A DNA stretch of 64,000 nt from Pseudogymnoascus destructans (GCF_001641265.1 NW_020167522.1:1178001-1242000); one strand, 5' to 3'. Positions 51,047 through 63,208 are shown, numbered from the stretch's first letter. Notes: generated by a model not told the origin, from the sequence alone. Translations and numbers: made by a program.

Positions 51047-51172
51047 ACCTGAAACTTTGTCGATTTCATCCACCGTACACTTACGGACTGCTTGTTCAAA
51101 CGTTTCTCAATTAAACGAAATTCCACTACTCTAATCAATTTCGAAGGCTTTGTGTAAGCCGTAGGATGGCAG
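51047..51172. repeat. Second copy of the 125-bp repeat
   Basis: CTGAAACTTTGTCGATTTCATCC...; see 48,896. It is preceded by TACGCCACAC, which resembles the GCGCCACAAC at the hAT target, so the duplicated segment extends a little to the left. Confidence 0.75.
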
Positions 51173-51599
51173 TGACCCCCACAGCCTACAATGATTACGA
51201 TGTAATTTCGCTTATGACATCATGCCGTTTGGCGAGATTGTGGCTCATCAGGACTATGGCTCATCAGAACTGTGGCAACGCGTGGCTAAACTCCATGGGT
51301 GTTCTTTCAGAACTTTCCATGAGCATCCAAGGTGTCTAGTATCGCTCAGCTTCAGTTGCATGTTATTTAATAAAACCATGAAATATAAAATGATTGACGG
51401 AATAAAGATTTGAAGAGGAAATAAAGATCTATTCGAGAACAACCCCCCGAAACGTTCTCTATAACCCAAATCCTTGCAACCCTCGGTTTAGAAGCCTCCG
51501 CCCAAACCCATCCATTTTTGTTTCTACCAGGCACCATCGTGACTGAGGCTGTTCAGTCCTCTCCCGTTATATCGAGTTGAAATCTCCCAAACGGACGAT

Positions 51600-52460
51600 C
51601 TATTTAGGTCTGGTCGGAACAGCCGCAATCTGGACGGTTTCGCTAAGTTGCGGCTCCAAATTCCGGTTTATCGACGCCAGCAACTTGCAAGGAGTTTCCC
51701 AGTTGACGACATAGTGCACAGCTTTGCATCTAGAATCGGCAGAACAAGCATTAAGACAATCATCAAACCCATCCGCAGTTAACCTAAGCTGAGTAAATCC
51801 CCTGGTTCGTTTGTTGCAGTAAATCTTGTAAGTCCAATTTCCGTGGGTGACTGTTTTGTTGTCCTTGGTGGGGCACTGATTCAACCCATTATGCTTCTTT
51901 TGCCACGCGTCTTCTCCTGCTTGGCAGGTGTTTAAAGAGTTCTGGAGAAGTTGGCTGTTATTTTCGCAAGCTTCAATCTGAGTCCCACAATCAGCCTCTG
52001 GGCATTCTGGAGCCTCTGGGCATTCTGGAGCCTCTGGGCATTCTGGAGCCTCTGGGCATTCTGGAGCCTCCGGGCATGATGGGGCCTCCGATTCCTCAGC
52101 CCTACGGTAGCTCATGTACACTACTCGAGTTCTGCTTCGCAGCTCGGGCTGGCTAGAATGCTCGACTAGGGAGCATGCAGAACCAGGTCGAGCGCTCCAC
52201 ATGCTTCCGACACACCCATCGCTCTGCTCACAGCCAAGGATACAGTCGTCCGGGTTCCTTGCATAGTGTCCAACGGCACGGACTGAGGTGGGTGAGGCTT
52301 GATCGCAATGGTAGGTTACAAACAAGCCAGGTTCGATTTCGACTTCTTGGCCATTCTTTGCGGGGCACAACTGATCATAGCCGAGCGAGGCGAAGGAAGA
52401 TTGACCATTGCAAAGGCTAGCCAACAGGGGAAGGGCTGCGAGGAGAATTTGAAAATTCAT
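51600..52460 (-). CDS. Secreted cysteine-rich protein with two PAN/apple-like domains
   Basis: 286 residues from the second Met (52460), which gives a clean signal peptide MNFQILLAALPLLASLCNGQ; Met at 52481 would add seven residues. Two cysteine-rich modules are present. The first (CPAKNGQEVEI, FVTYHCDQ, DDCILGCEQSDGCVGSMWS, ACSLVEHS) and second (CPTKDNKTVTHGNWTYKIYC, DDCLNACSADSRCKAVHYV, TPCKLL) have the C..C..C.A..Y....C spacing of PAN/apple folds, which bind carbohydrate or protein. Between them are five tandem EAPECP units encoded by an 18-bp repeat (51,998-52,087). N-glycosylation sites occur (NNS, NKT, NWT). A wall or host-interaction role is inference; it fits an effector candidate. 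Confidence 0.75.
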   Translation of the reverse strand: MNFQILLAALPLLASLCNGQSSFASLGYDQLCPAKNGQEVEIEPGLFVTYHCDQASPTSVRAVGHYARNPDDCILGCEQSDGCVGSMWSARPGSACSLVEHSSQPELRSRTRVVYMSYRRAEESEAPSCPEAPECPEAPECPEAPECPEAPECPEADCGTQIEACENNSQLLQNSLNTCQAGEDAWQKKHNGLNQCPTKDNKTVTHGNWTYKIYCNKRTRGFTQLRLTADGFDDCLNACSADSRCKAVHYVVNWETPCKLLASINRNLEPQLSETVQIAAVPTRPK

Positions 52461-54510
52461 GATGATTAAGAGCTTAGTCAAAGTCCGCTATAGTTCTGAA
52501 TGAGATAAAGTCAAAGCAAGCTTGATTGATGTTGCTAGGTGGTGGACATGAAGGACATATTTATAAATTTTGAAGGGACTGGCTAATGCCTGCTTATCGC
52601 CTTAAGCCGTCTTGAATGAGTTCATCGCGCACTACGGATAGTACCCGGGATCCCTTATTTGTCTTGCATGTCTCCAACCGCGGCCATTTTAGTCCATAGG
52701 AATATCGACGGGCATCATGTATTACCCGGTGATGTTCTACTGTCTTAGAGCACATACAGTAAATCTGACCTCTATAGGGTGCGTCTAACTGACTCGACTG
52801 AACCTCTAGTCTAAGGCAAACATCTCATAATTTAGATCGGAAAAGGCTTCCCCAGCTTAGCAGAATGTGGAGGAGGTAGTAGTAGTGAGACGAGCTAACC
52901 CACGAACTCAATGATACTGGATCATGTGATGTCCTGAGCACCCGTTGTTTGACTCAGGTGATGCACTCTTCCCGACCTCGGAATATTGGGCGACTATCCC
53001 AGAGCACCGACTTTATGTCTCGATTATAGGGGTGTTAGATAACAGCCTGTAAGCGCAGCTTTTGATTAATAAGAAACAGGCCCTTGCTCTCTTTCCCTAA
53101 GACAAGCTGAACCCTGAGACAAGCTGAAGAGTAGGGGTCCCCATGGTGTAAACACACTTTGAGAGTCTTACATTAACGTAATTGCACCTAATTAGTTGGA
53201 TTTACAACTTCAAATCTGATATCAAATCCGCCAGCACTGTGGCAGACTTGTGAGCTTTCTGGGAAGCGGTGTGATATTGAAGGCTAGGCCTAGCTGAAGT
53301 GAGACCATGGTTCTGAAGAAATGAAACATACATGTGAGGAGAGATCACGCCCATCTACAATCCAATGAAGCTAGTCTTTGAAATGCTCTTCTTGCTCGGC
53401 AGTACAGCTACTCAGTTACAAATGTCTACGGAAGCCATTGATTTGTTAGAATACATGTCATTCGTCTCGCGGATGGCTACGATCTTCCCGTATCGATCGA
53501 TCCGTTAGCGCCTCTGCGACTCGAGCCCACCAGGTAGAGCAGTTAGTGGAATTACTCACTTATCTTACGTGTGTAACTTACCTCTGGCACCATTAATGTT
53601 AAACATTGCTTAGAACGACTAGCGATGAATAGGCTAGAGTACACCTTTCCGGATGAAAATACCGTTCAACAGATTGAATGATAGTTCTTACTGGGCGAGG
53701 GTGAGATCTACGTGTGGAACTGGATTGTAGCATTTGGACACTAACTGTCTCCTAAGAGTAAAGACCTGCGATGTCACTGCATTGCAGCCATCCCACTATG
53801 GGAGGAATAGACACAGCTAGAGATCTGCCATCCACCACATCAATTCGGCTACAATTCCGATACACGATTAACGTGGCTAATCGGTAGACTCTGTAACTTG
53901 CGGACTGTTGAGCAAAACGGGCCCTAGAGTACGATTATCCACAGTATGTTTTGGAGGAGTTTTACAGATCGGACTGGCTGGATTGATGGTGGAAAAACTC
54001 ATCGGTTTCACGTCGTCTGTACGACTGTGAAATGATATCCAGGCAAGAGATAAATTTTTGCTTAAATAGCTGTTATGCACCACTAGCCCAGAGTTTTCTG
54101 TCAACATTTCTCTGCTTATCTTAACAAAGTTGTACATCTGGTGTAGTCCTCCATCGAAGAGTGGGGAGACGAATGGGCCTTAGAACATAGTAGCTGCGAT
54201 GCTATCAGGGCCCTCCGATTGTCAGTTTTGTCTTGGTAGTGATCTACAGCTCCGCCCGCAACCAGCCCAAAGACAGGTTAAGCGCCTGTAACGGTTTCCG
54301 ATAAAGGTACCTCAGTGATTGGGTGCGATCGAAGATATACTGCAAGCTAGACCATCTATTTGAAAGACCAGCGAACTCAATATTGTGCGCATTGGGAATG
54401 ATGCGCAAATATGGTGCCAAATGAGTTGTCAATCAATCGGAACCATAGGTTGGTTGAAATACGGGCGTCTGATTTCAATGCGGTCTCCCTGTTTGATCCG
54501 AACTCGATAT
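52461..54510. other. 2-kb stretch without a recognisable gene
   Basis: Upstream of the secreted-protein gene (TATA-like ATATTTATAAATTTTG near 52,558). Beyond that, no open frame with family resemblance on either strand, no LTR ends and no RNA gene that I can support. It may be old decayed repeat DNA. Confidence 0.4.
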
Positions 54511-54701
54511 AACTACACTATGTACGGAGCCTACGTATTATTTATGTTATTCAGAAGGCCTGCCCAAACCCCCAGAGTAGCAGTAGGGTTTTGGGACCGA
54601 AACCCAATAACGTAAGTCGTGGCGTAACCGGGAGAATGGCGTAAACGGGATAGTGGGGGAAGACCGACCACGAAGAAAGCGAAAAGTAGAGTATTATTAC
54701 T

Positions 54702-57376
54702 TTAGTATTCAACTATAATGCAGCCATATACTTCTTCTGGGTTCTCATCCTCCTCGACATTCTCGATTTGGTCAGGTACAGTGATATTTGTCGCTGTACT
54801 CTTGCCTTTGGTAGTCGCTTTCTGGGTGGCCTCCTCGGCCTCAATGACTTGGGAGCGTAATTCCTCTGTAGTTATGTGGAATTGGCCGTTTAAAATTGCG
54901 CGTTTCCCTTTGCTCTGTGCCCTGCGTGTTTGTATTATCGATCGTAGGTTATCTGCCTCGCGTTGGTGTAAGAAGTTGCGTGTATTAAGTCGCTCAGTCT
55001 CATCAGCCAACCGACGGATATATCGAGTAGTGGGTGTGTTTAGGACTGTACGCGTCTCTAAGGCCGCAACCAGGACAGTGTTCGCTTTGCGCAATGTAGT
55101 ACAGTCGGGTGGACTACTGTTCTGAAAGACAGTGTCAAAAATATCGTACTCAGTTGGTGTTTTTGGTCGATCATCTGTCACATCTGTCTGTTGGAGCGTC
55201 ACCATCTGGATCACCCGTTGAGGTTGGAAAGGTTGTAGACCAGCACCCCTCCACGCAGATGTAATATTATGAGTAGATAGCGCAATTGCTCTCGCTTTGA
55301 TGTATGCAGATAACCATTCTGCTTTTTGTATGCATGTAAGTTGCGCTTCATTCAAATGTGAGAGCGCACTTGTGAGATGTTTTTTCAATGGTCCGAAGAC
55401 TGCAACATCGAGTGGTTGCAACACATGGGAAGTGTGCGGTGGGAGGACAAGGATAGATATTCGATTTTGCATACAATGGAATATAAAGCCTCCACTTATA
55501 TGACTGTCGTGGCCATCGCATATGAGTAACTGTTGTTGTTGTGCTCCATTAGATGTCGCTTTCGCATGCGTTGCTGGTTCAAACACGCGTTTTAACCACT
55601 CGATGCCATGTAAGTTGCTTGTCCAACCCTTTGTATTAGCAGAGAAGTGCCATTTATCGATAACCTCAGGAGGGATCCAGTTTTGTAAGACGTTCCGACC
55701 CTTGAATATAATAAGAGGGTTAATGGTCGTTCCATCCATACAGATGCATTCAACAGCAGACACCCATTCCTGCCGGCCTTGGTGTGCCTGGTGACATGTA
55801 CGGAGTGTAGAATCAACGATGATCCGAGTACACTCCATAGTGCCAATCGAAAATCCAGTTTCATCCATGTTATACACGTTGTGTTCTTGTATTCCTAGAT
55901 GCGCCACAAGGTCCTTGTATGCGTCAAACCACCCCGTTAACACATCTTTTGTAACTCCACTCATTCTTTGTGCTTCGACCCGTCTGCCTAGTTGGATTTG
56001 TAAATGCGGATGTCGTTTTATAAACCGTGGGACCCAGTCTTGTCCAAGGGGAAAGTTCGGAATCTCTTCGTGATGCGTGTGTTGGGCATGTTGACTGTTA
56101 GTGTAATGGTGGGTGCACCAGATATGAGAATCTAGCCACCCAAGGAAGGGATGAATTTACTAAGACAACACACTGTCTTAGGAAACAGAGCCAAAGGGTT
56201 GTAGCTTAGACTATTCCACAACGCAGCAATCAGGTGTATGATGTGGTGAAGTGGTTTAGACAAGTTGCAACAAATGTTGAGTCTGAGAACTCAGGGGTAA
56301 GTCAGAGGTTAGCACCTCACTGACTTTTCAAAAACAGAGAATAACAAGATCAATGCTTGGAAGCTTGGAAAAGACGTAGAAGTATGTGCTAGTCAATTTA
56401 ATGTATTGCCTGCTTGCCCTTTCTTAAGGAAAGGGCAATCCTATTTATGCCAAAGGAGTGTAGTTCTCTCATTTTCCATGACTTTCCATGACTAACCAGG
56501 CTTGGTAAATGTATTAGAAATCAAGTGCGACCCACAACTAGCTTGCTAATCATGTAGTGAACGTAAGAGAAACCCATAGAACCATCTCTTGGGTTCCTAG
56601 CCTATAGGAAGTGAAAAGGAGGTCCAAGGTCAGAGTACCTGTAGACAAATTATGTCATAACTTAACCAATCTTGTGGGTAACTAAGGAGCGATGACGTGT
56701 AATAAATCATAGAGGGTTGTAGAAGCTTCTAGAGCTATCGTTCATGTTCCTAGGCCTCTAGTTGGTAGAGATATGCCATGTGGTAGTATTGGCCCACCCC
56801 CTTAAGGAGGAGATTTTCTTAATAACTTGTTCAATGAGTGTCCAAATGATATGCCGTGATGTATGTAGCATAAACAGATGTAGTAGAAGAGTTTGCAGCA
56901 ATCGTTGAGTAGTATTACTTCTGTTGTTGGTGTGATAAGCCAAGATATGTATGGTGACTTGTAGGTTTGAGGAGGAGATTTCTAAGTTTGCTCTTGAGTT
57001 TGATAGCAAACTGAGTGCAACGAATGTCAGTATGACAGTTAGGGTGCGACAGTTCGAAAACGCGGCATCGGTTGACACGGATTTCATCAGCAATATCCCG
57101 CAATATACGGTGACTAGGAGCATATCCACTAATTGTTAGCACCTTAATCCACTTTAAAAGTGTCTGCTCTTGCGCTGGCGATAGCAGTTGTTGTTGTTGT
57201 CGAGCTTCTCTCCGTGACAGTTTCCCATTAACGCGTTGAAGGACTGTGTCTGGCCGAAGGTGTAAAGCCTTTGCAGCACTGTACGAAGATTTGTATAATC
57301 CGGATTTAACTCCAGCAACAGCTTGTGCCAATAAAACTTCTAGTTCTTCGGCTTTCTGACTACGCTTTCGCACCAT
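54702..57376 (-). pseudogene. Pogo-like DDE_1 transposase 3, split by a solo LTR
   Basis: N-terminus MVRKRSQKAEELEVLLAQAV with helix-turn-helix (YSAAKALHLRPDTVLQRVNG), then ILRDIADEIRVNRCRVFELS, where the LTR entered. Resumes 'NFPLGQDWVPRFIKRHPHLQ' (CENP-B type), then the DDE_1 core: EHNVYNMDETGFSIGTMEC (D), LLICDGHDSHISGGF (D), ILVLPPHTSHVLQPLDVAVF, and a C-terminal region with two helices, ending EEVYGCIIVEY. After removing the LTR and one GTTAG the frame is open for 577 residues, so the LTR insertion alone disabled it. It is the template for the jumbled copy at 27,097-30,651. Confidence 0.92.
56102..57037 (+). mobile_element. Solo LTR-A (936 bp) in transposase 3
   Basis: TGTAATGGTGGGTGCACC... 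to GTCAGTATGACA with exact 5-bp duplications GTTAG (56097-56101 and 57038-57042). Most similar to the 728-1662 copy. Confidence 0.96.
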
Positions 57377-57483
57377 GTTGGGGGTTTACATTGGTTTGGT
57401 GATACTCTTGATGCTCAATATTCCCCACTATCCCATTTACGCCATTCTCCCGGTTACGCCACGACTTACGTTATTGGGTTTCG

Positions 57484-57822
57484 GTCCCAAAACCCTACTG
57501 CTACTCTGGGGGTTTGGGCAGGCCCTCTGAATAACATAAATAATACGTAGGCTCCGTACATAGTGTAGTAATTCAATTGATCTATATATTCTATATACCG
57601 CAGTTACTGTGAGGTTTCCTGCCTGTTGCGCCAAGAGTCAGAGGTTCCGGGTAACCGTAATGTATCTCTTCGGCAGACGGATTCAGGAGGCCTCACAGTA
57701 ACTACAGTATATAGAATATATCAATCAATTGAATTACTACACTATCTACGGAGCCTACGTATTATTTATGTTATTCAAAGGACCTACCCAAACGCCCTGA
57801 GTATCAGAGGGGTTTGGGCCCA
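57484..57822. repeat. Large imperfect palindrome at the end of pogo-like element 3
   Basis: 57484-57622 pairs with about 57686-57822 (reverse complement, roughly 85-90 percent), around a 63-bp spacer. The outer part is the terminal repeat of element 3 and a diverged inverted copy of it. The inner part (TTGATCTATATATTCTATAT ... CAGTTACTGTGAGG) looks like a small separate inverted-repeat element. Confidence 0.75.
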
Positions 57823-58068
57823 AAACCCAGTGCGTTGGAGTTCTGAGGCAACCCAAGCACCAATTAGGGAGCCCGACGATAACACTGGAAAAAGCTGCCA
57901 TTCTAGGGCCAAAATGCCACCGTATCCCACGGTGCCCATCCTCTTTTCCCCAACAGATTGTCAGGCTCGCGTCAGTCACATGAGCACCCACAGCCATACT
58001 AACAAATGAGGCCATAAGCGACATTACATCGTAAACGTGGGAGGTATTAATCCGCGTAGCTACCTTAG

Positions 58069-58962
58069 TGTAATGGTGGGTGCACGAGATGTGAGAATCT
58101 AGCCACCCAAGGAAGGGATGAATTTACTAAGACAACACACTGCCTTAGGAAAAAGAGCCAAAGGGTTGTAGCTTAGACTATTCCACAACACAGCAATCAG
58201 GTGTGTGATGTAGTGAAGTGGTTCAGACAAGTTGCAACAAATGTTGAGTCTGAGAACTCAGGGATAAGTCAGAGGTTAACACCTCACTGACTTTTCAGAA
58301 ACAAGGAGTAACAAGATGAATGCTTGGAAGCTTGGAAAAGACGTGGAAGTATGTGATAGTCGATTTACTGTATTGTCTGCTTGCCCTTTCTTAAGGAAAG
58401 GGCAATCCTATTTATGCTAAAGGAATGTAGTTCTCTCATTTTCCAAGACTTTCCATGACTTACCAGGCTTGGTAACTGTAGTCGACGTAAGAGAATCCCA
58501 TAGAACCATCTCTTAGGTTTGTAGCCTATAGGAAGTAAAAGGAGGTCCAAGGTCAGAGTACCCCTATAGACAAATTATGTCATAACTTAACCAATCTTGT
58601 GGGTAACTAAAGAGCGATGACATGTAATGAATCATAGAGGTTCGTAGGAGCTTTTAGAGCTATCGTTCATGCTCCTAGGCCTCTAGTTGGTAGAGATATG
58701 TCATGTGGTAGTATGAGTGATGTCATGTAATGAATCATAGAGAGTTGTAGAGATATGCTATGTGGTAATATCGGCCCAGTAACTAAGGAGCGATGATGTG
58801 TAATGAATCATAGATGGTTGTAGCAATCGTTGAGTAGTATTGCTCTTGTTGTTGGTGTGATAAGCCAAAATATGTATAGTGACTTGTAGGTTTGAGGAGG
58901 AGATTTCCAAGTTTGCTCTTGAGTTTGATAGCAAACTGAGTGCAACGAATGTCAGTATGATA
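58069..58962 (+). mobile_element. Solo LTR-A (894 bp)
   Basis: Starts TGTAATGGTGGGTGCACG and ends GTCAGTATGATA, with the last C changed to T. The flanks CTTAG and AATGA do not match, so no target duplication is visible. Nearest in sequence to the 28329-29267 copy. Confidence 0.9.
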
Positions 58963-59448
58963 AATGACAGCGTCACTAGCTAAATGAACCTTTGGATTGT
59001 GTTCACTCTCTACTGAGCCGTTCTCTGAGTAGTCGTCCTCTCGCACTATAGCATCGTTGTAGTCCCCCTGGAAGGCGTCCTCTGTACATGTATAAGACAA
59101 CCCTAGTTCCATAATTGGCATTGTAGGCCCTTTGGCGTTGGATTGTAAGTCAGGAAAATCGGCAAGCTCGTTTTCATCATCGTCATTATAATGCGTATAA
59201 TAATCTTCTGGCTGATTTAAGGTTAGTGAAGGAGGTGGCACATAGGATTGAACGTTACTTGACCCATTATCTAGAGCAGGAAGCTGCAGATGTTGTCTCC
59301 GGGTAGCCTCAGCTCGGTTCATCTGTGTAGTCTGATATACAACATGCCTCCGAAGATTTGCCCCGGAAGCTGGCCATCTACGCCTACGCCGGCGATTTGG
59401 ATTACCAAAATCCTCTGCAGTATATGTTGCATTGGGGCTTGAGTTCAT
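58963..59448 (-). pseudogene. Unrecognised ORF truncated by LTR-A
   Basis: From Met 59448: MNSSPNATYTAEDFGNPNRR, an arginine run, ASGANLRRHVVYQTTQMNRA, then an acidic low-complexity part (YYTHYNDDDENELADFPDLQ, DYNDAIVREDDYSENGSVES). The frame runs into the solo LTR, so the C-terminus is lost. Composition resembles N-terminal regions of fungal transposon proteins, but I recognise no family. Confidence 0.4.
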
Positions 59449-59668
59449 TGCTATAGGTAGTAGGTTATAGAACTCCCAATTTGTATAGGGGGTTATATTG
59501 AGCTAAGAGTCGCATTATGAACAGTTGAATTAGACGATGGGGTTTGGCGATCATTCATCACGTGACACTGTATGACACTTCACGCGTAGTTTACAATTTT
59601 CGAATTTATACCCCCCGATTACAAAATCACACACTTAAACCACCTTGTGTTGGTGTCTATAACAGGAA

Positions 59669-61353
59669 GTGTATAGGAGTATACTATTGGTATTCATGCA
59701 CCCTCCCCCCCCCCCGCCCCCCCTGAACATGTACAGAAGGGAGGCTAATCCTGGTTGTAGAATCAATACCATGCCAAAGACCTCGCGTCGCCCAAACGCG
59801 CTACTAGAGGCACAACCAGAGGCACAACCAGAGGCGCATCGCAGGCATATAACCAGGAAGATCACAATCATGAGAGCTCGCAAATGCAGGAATCTCAGAC
59901 CTCAAACTCCCAATATCCATATGGTGCGCGCAGCATTGTTCACCGCGACTCAAATAGCCCAGCATTATCTCAGGCCCAGTCTTCGTCCAACTTAACCAAC
60001 AATGGGGCCCTACCTACTATAATCAACTCCCCGACTTCGCAGTTATTGCTCCATATTCAACCCAATACCATTAGCCCAGCGCAGTCTCAAGTTGGACAGA
60101 TCCATGAGCCTCCGTTTTGTGTAGCGTCATCCCAGCTTCCTACCCAGCTAGCAACGACACTGTCCTTTGACAACGGTCATTTCAACAGACCTCAACCACA
60201 TCGGAATGACACCGGCTTCCAAAATGCAACTGCTCTAACTTCGACCCCACAACTTAGTGGTCGAAGTAGTAACTCTACAAGGTCCACCAACTCCCTGCCA
60301 GTCTACCAGTCTACCGACCTGCTGCAAAGCGTATGAGGCCTAACGACAACGATTCTTACAATAGTAGCACCAAGCCCTTTCGGCAGGCAGAGAACCAGAC
60401 CAAAGTGTTCGACAATGCAGCTTGGAAACAAATCCGGAAGAAGTTGGACCCTGAGATCCGACGGCTTACCCTTCGATATGGACGGGCTACAGACAAGGAG
60501 CTTGAAGCCATAGTAAATGAGGTTACCCTATCCATAGATTTCGACCAAAACTTTGCTCTCCGAGACAAAGCTCTTTATAAGCCAAGGGGTAATACAAATA
60601 CGTGGAAGCACCGGACTATTACCTGCATGATGGTATGACTACTCGACCCCTTCTGTGGTGGCTTATCTGAACATGTACAGGAGTGGGTTAGCAAAACCCT
60701 TGCAAAGCCAGGCATAGTGGCCATGCAGAACGAACAGGATCCATCTCGACTATGGGAGGTGTTCGAGTCTGTTTATAGTGTTGTTGATGCAGAGAGTGTG
60801 TTTTGTTGGGCTAGTCGATACATCCTTTTCTATGAGAAAATAGAATTGAGTGAACCGCGTCCTGATGGGACAGCCTCAATTGCTCCTGGGCCATTCTGGA
60901 TTAAATGTACAGTTTCTATTAACTATACAAGTATTAAGGCTAACTGACTTAGTTTGGTTTATATCATTGGCAGTAAAGGTAAAGCTCCACCTTGACTTCG
61001 AAAGAAATCATGGTGTTCGCAATGGTGTTCCTAGGCAGGTGCTCCTAAATTGGTTTGATGCCTATCCTAGGAACCAGCATAAAAACATCAAGGCTTCCCG
61101 GCTAAAATTCAAAGATATGTATGGCCGGCAGAGGAAAACGCCACTTATTGACGACCAGATTGCACAACAATCAATAGGCACTTTGAGGGACAGCATTGAC
61201 TGGGGTTCAGCAGATGAGGAGGATGGTAGTAGCGAAGGGCATGGGCAATATGGGGACGACGATAATGACGACGACGAGGACCAGTACGATGATCATAACT
61301 GTGCTTATGGCCGTAGAGAGGATATACGTAGTGTGTTTGACGAAGTAATATAA
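59669..61353 (+). pseudogene. Unrecognised gene or gene remnant in several pieces
   Basis: Successive open pieces: 59884-60336 (Ser/Thr/Asn/Gln-rich, SQYPYGARSIVHRDSNSPAL), 60333-60638 (KVFDNAAWKQIRKKLDPEIR, KELEAIVNEVTLSIDFDQNF), 60717-60947 and 60960-61353 (KVKLHLDFERNHGVRNGVPR, QVLLNWFDAYPRNQHKNIKA, then an acidic tail and VFDEVI). One gene with introns or a frameshifted relic are both possible. Near the start (59,701-59,723) a C-rich homopolymer makes length uncertain. I know no family for it. Confidence 0.4.
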
Positions 61354-61413
61354 TAGGACAATATTTATATTTATAGAAGGATATAAATTATAGTATATAA
61401 ATTTAATACAATA

Positions 61414-61687
61414 ACGTGCATGTATAACGAAAGTGCCAAACAAGCGAAAGTGCCAAAATATCGCGACTACCCCATAAGAATTGCGATAAATCCACCACAA
61501 CAATATAAATTAATTAAAACTACTCAGATTCCTCTTCCTCAGACCTGTCTATTACAATCTGACAAGTGCGCGCATTGTGTCCAGTCTCACCACACTTGCC
61601 ACAGCGACGTGCATGGGTTTCTTCCCTTGGCTTCCGACCACTACTTGCCCTTATTTCTTGCTCTACTTGCTACACAACGTCCCTCTC
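61414..61687 (-). mobile_element. Truncated end of a second pogo-like element 4 copy
   Basis: Starts with the element 4 terminus (ACGTGCATGTATAACGAAAG) and matches 49066-49340, including the CCHC-knuckle coding part, with many C/T and A/G differences. It stops abruptly at about 61,687, where gypsy-type sequence begins. Confidence 0.88.
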
Positions 61688-62065
61688 GTCACCCTTCCCC
61701 ATCTTTTCTTCAAATTTCCCTCGTTTCCACACCTCAACTTCCCATAGTAACTCCAGAATCTCAAGCCACTGGATGGTGCACTTCCGAATCCCAGTGCTGC
61801 GGTTTTCAGCCAGTTTTCTTCCATTCTCTTGGTTTTCAATCCGTTCGCCTTCACCGTTCTCATGCATCACAAGTGTCATGAACTCCCATTTGATGGGTTG
61901 AAAGAGATCCTCCCGTTGCTCTCGAGACATTCGGAAGACTCGTGTCCACAACGCCCGCAAGTCCTCAAAGTCTGACATCTTCAATTTGCCTTGGTGATTC
62001 TCAGGCTCGCCCATTTCGCTGACTTCCAATTCCTCATTTCTTGATTTATTTGGAGAGGTTGCCAT
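61670..62065 (-). pseudogene. Gag-like N-terminal fragment of a gypsy element
   Basis: From Met 62065: MATSPNKSRNEELEVSEMGE, then MSDFEDLRALWTRVFRMSRE and KWEFMTLVMHENGEGERIEN. The charged, helical start and its place downstream of LTR-like DNA suggest a gag start. It is cut by the pogo fragment after about 125 codons. The family call is tentative. Confidence 0.35.
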
Positions 62066-63208
62066 AACTGAGTTCTTGGTGAAGTTGTTGGTTTCTTGTT
62101 CCGAGACTTCCGGTCTGTCTGAACTGATGAAATTGAATTTGTCTGGCGAGAGAAGAAGTTCCTGACTGCAGCGCACGCGTTTTGACTGCAGAAGTGAGGT
62201 TGGGTGTTTGCTGGACTGAATTCACTTCTCCAATGGGTTCCTTGTACCGCTCGAGTTGACTGTTGAATTTCTTGTGCTGATAGAGTTGACTGCGAGAGAG
62301 AAACAAGCTTCTTGACCAAATTGTTTGATGTTGTAGTTGGAAGGTTCAGGACAGAGGAAAGTATCCTCGAGAACAAGAGGTTGTCAAATTTCCGACAAGT
62401 TGGGTTGGCTCCTCCATTTAGACTCACATCACACTTCCACTTATCCTTTCGTCCGCTTTTCCTCACCCTTCACTCAAACTGCTTCCTGAGATGGCTCCCT
62501 CAATCCTTCTCCAATTAGTTGGGACAATCTCAAACCCACTTCCCTCCATCCTTCACTTTCCGGATCACATAAAGGCCTCCTTCATGGGGAGCCTCATTCA
62601 CACCTCTTCTATCCCTCCATCACCAAGTCGACACTCCGAGACCTGGGAGGCCACCTTCTGTTCACTTCTCTACCCGTTATTCCTCATACATTCACTGACA
62701 CGATCCTCATACATTCACCGACACGATCCTCATACATTCACCGACATGATCCTCATACATTCACCGACACGATCCTCAGTCTTCAGAATGAAACACATCC
62801 TATGGCTAGTGTTCCAGTTCCTTCACCAATACATTAAAGGCACAAAATAGAAGAACAACCAAGAGAGAATCACCTCCCTAATAACACAACCTTGTCCTTT
62901 CATGGAAGAGAGCGAGGGACCTACAGTCCCATTACAGTCAAGCATATTTGTATTCTCAAAACTGTAGGAGACAGACACATAGCAAAACACAGAAGCATAG
63001 AAGACAAAACAGCACAGTCCGTTCCCATACACGCGTGACACAAAATCATGCCGTTCCCAGCTATAGCAATGCTTCATCCCTCAAACAACACACAGCTAGA
63101 TTTCATAACCATAACCTTCTGCATTCCGTAATCATGATACACTCACCCTCACACACTTCTCTCCCCTTGAACCTTCCCTGCCCGCAAAGAAGGTTGCACG
63201 TATAAGTG
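62066..63208 (-). repeat. Probable LTR and leader region of a gypsy element
   Basis: Lies between a gypsy integrase end (63,209) and a gag-like start (62,065) on the same strand, where a shared LTR plus leader would sit. Four tandem 23-bp units (CTCATACATTCACCGACACGATC) occupy 62,688-62,779. I could not fix the exact LTR ends. Confidence 0.4.

Larger units (their letters stand above)
54511..57577 (-). mobile_element. Pogo-like element 3 with nested solo LTR
   Basis: Long inverted ends of about 145 bp (start ACTACACTATGTACGGAGCC at about 54,513; inverted copy ending near 57,575). Each has a conserved inner block ACGTAAGTCGTGGCGTAACC. The encoded transposase reads minus. The LTR-A copy 56102-57037 with GTTAG duplicates is nested; taking it out leaves 577 uninterrupted codons. 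Confidence 0.88.
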
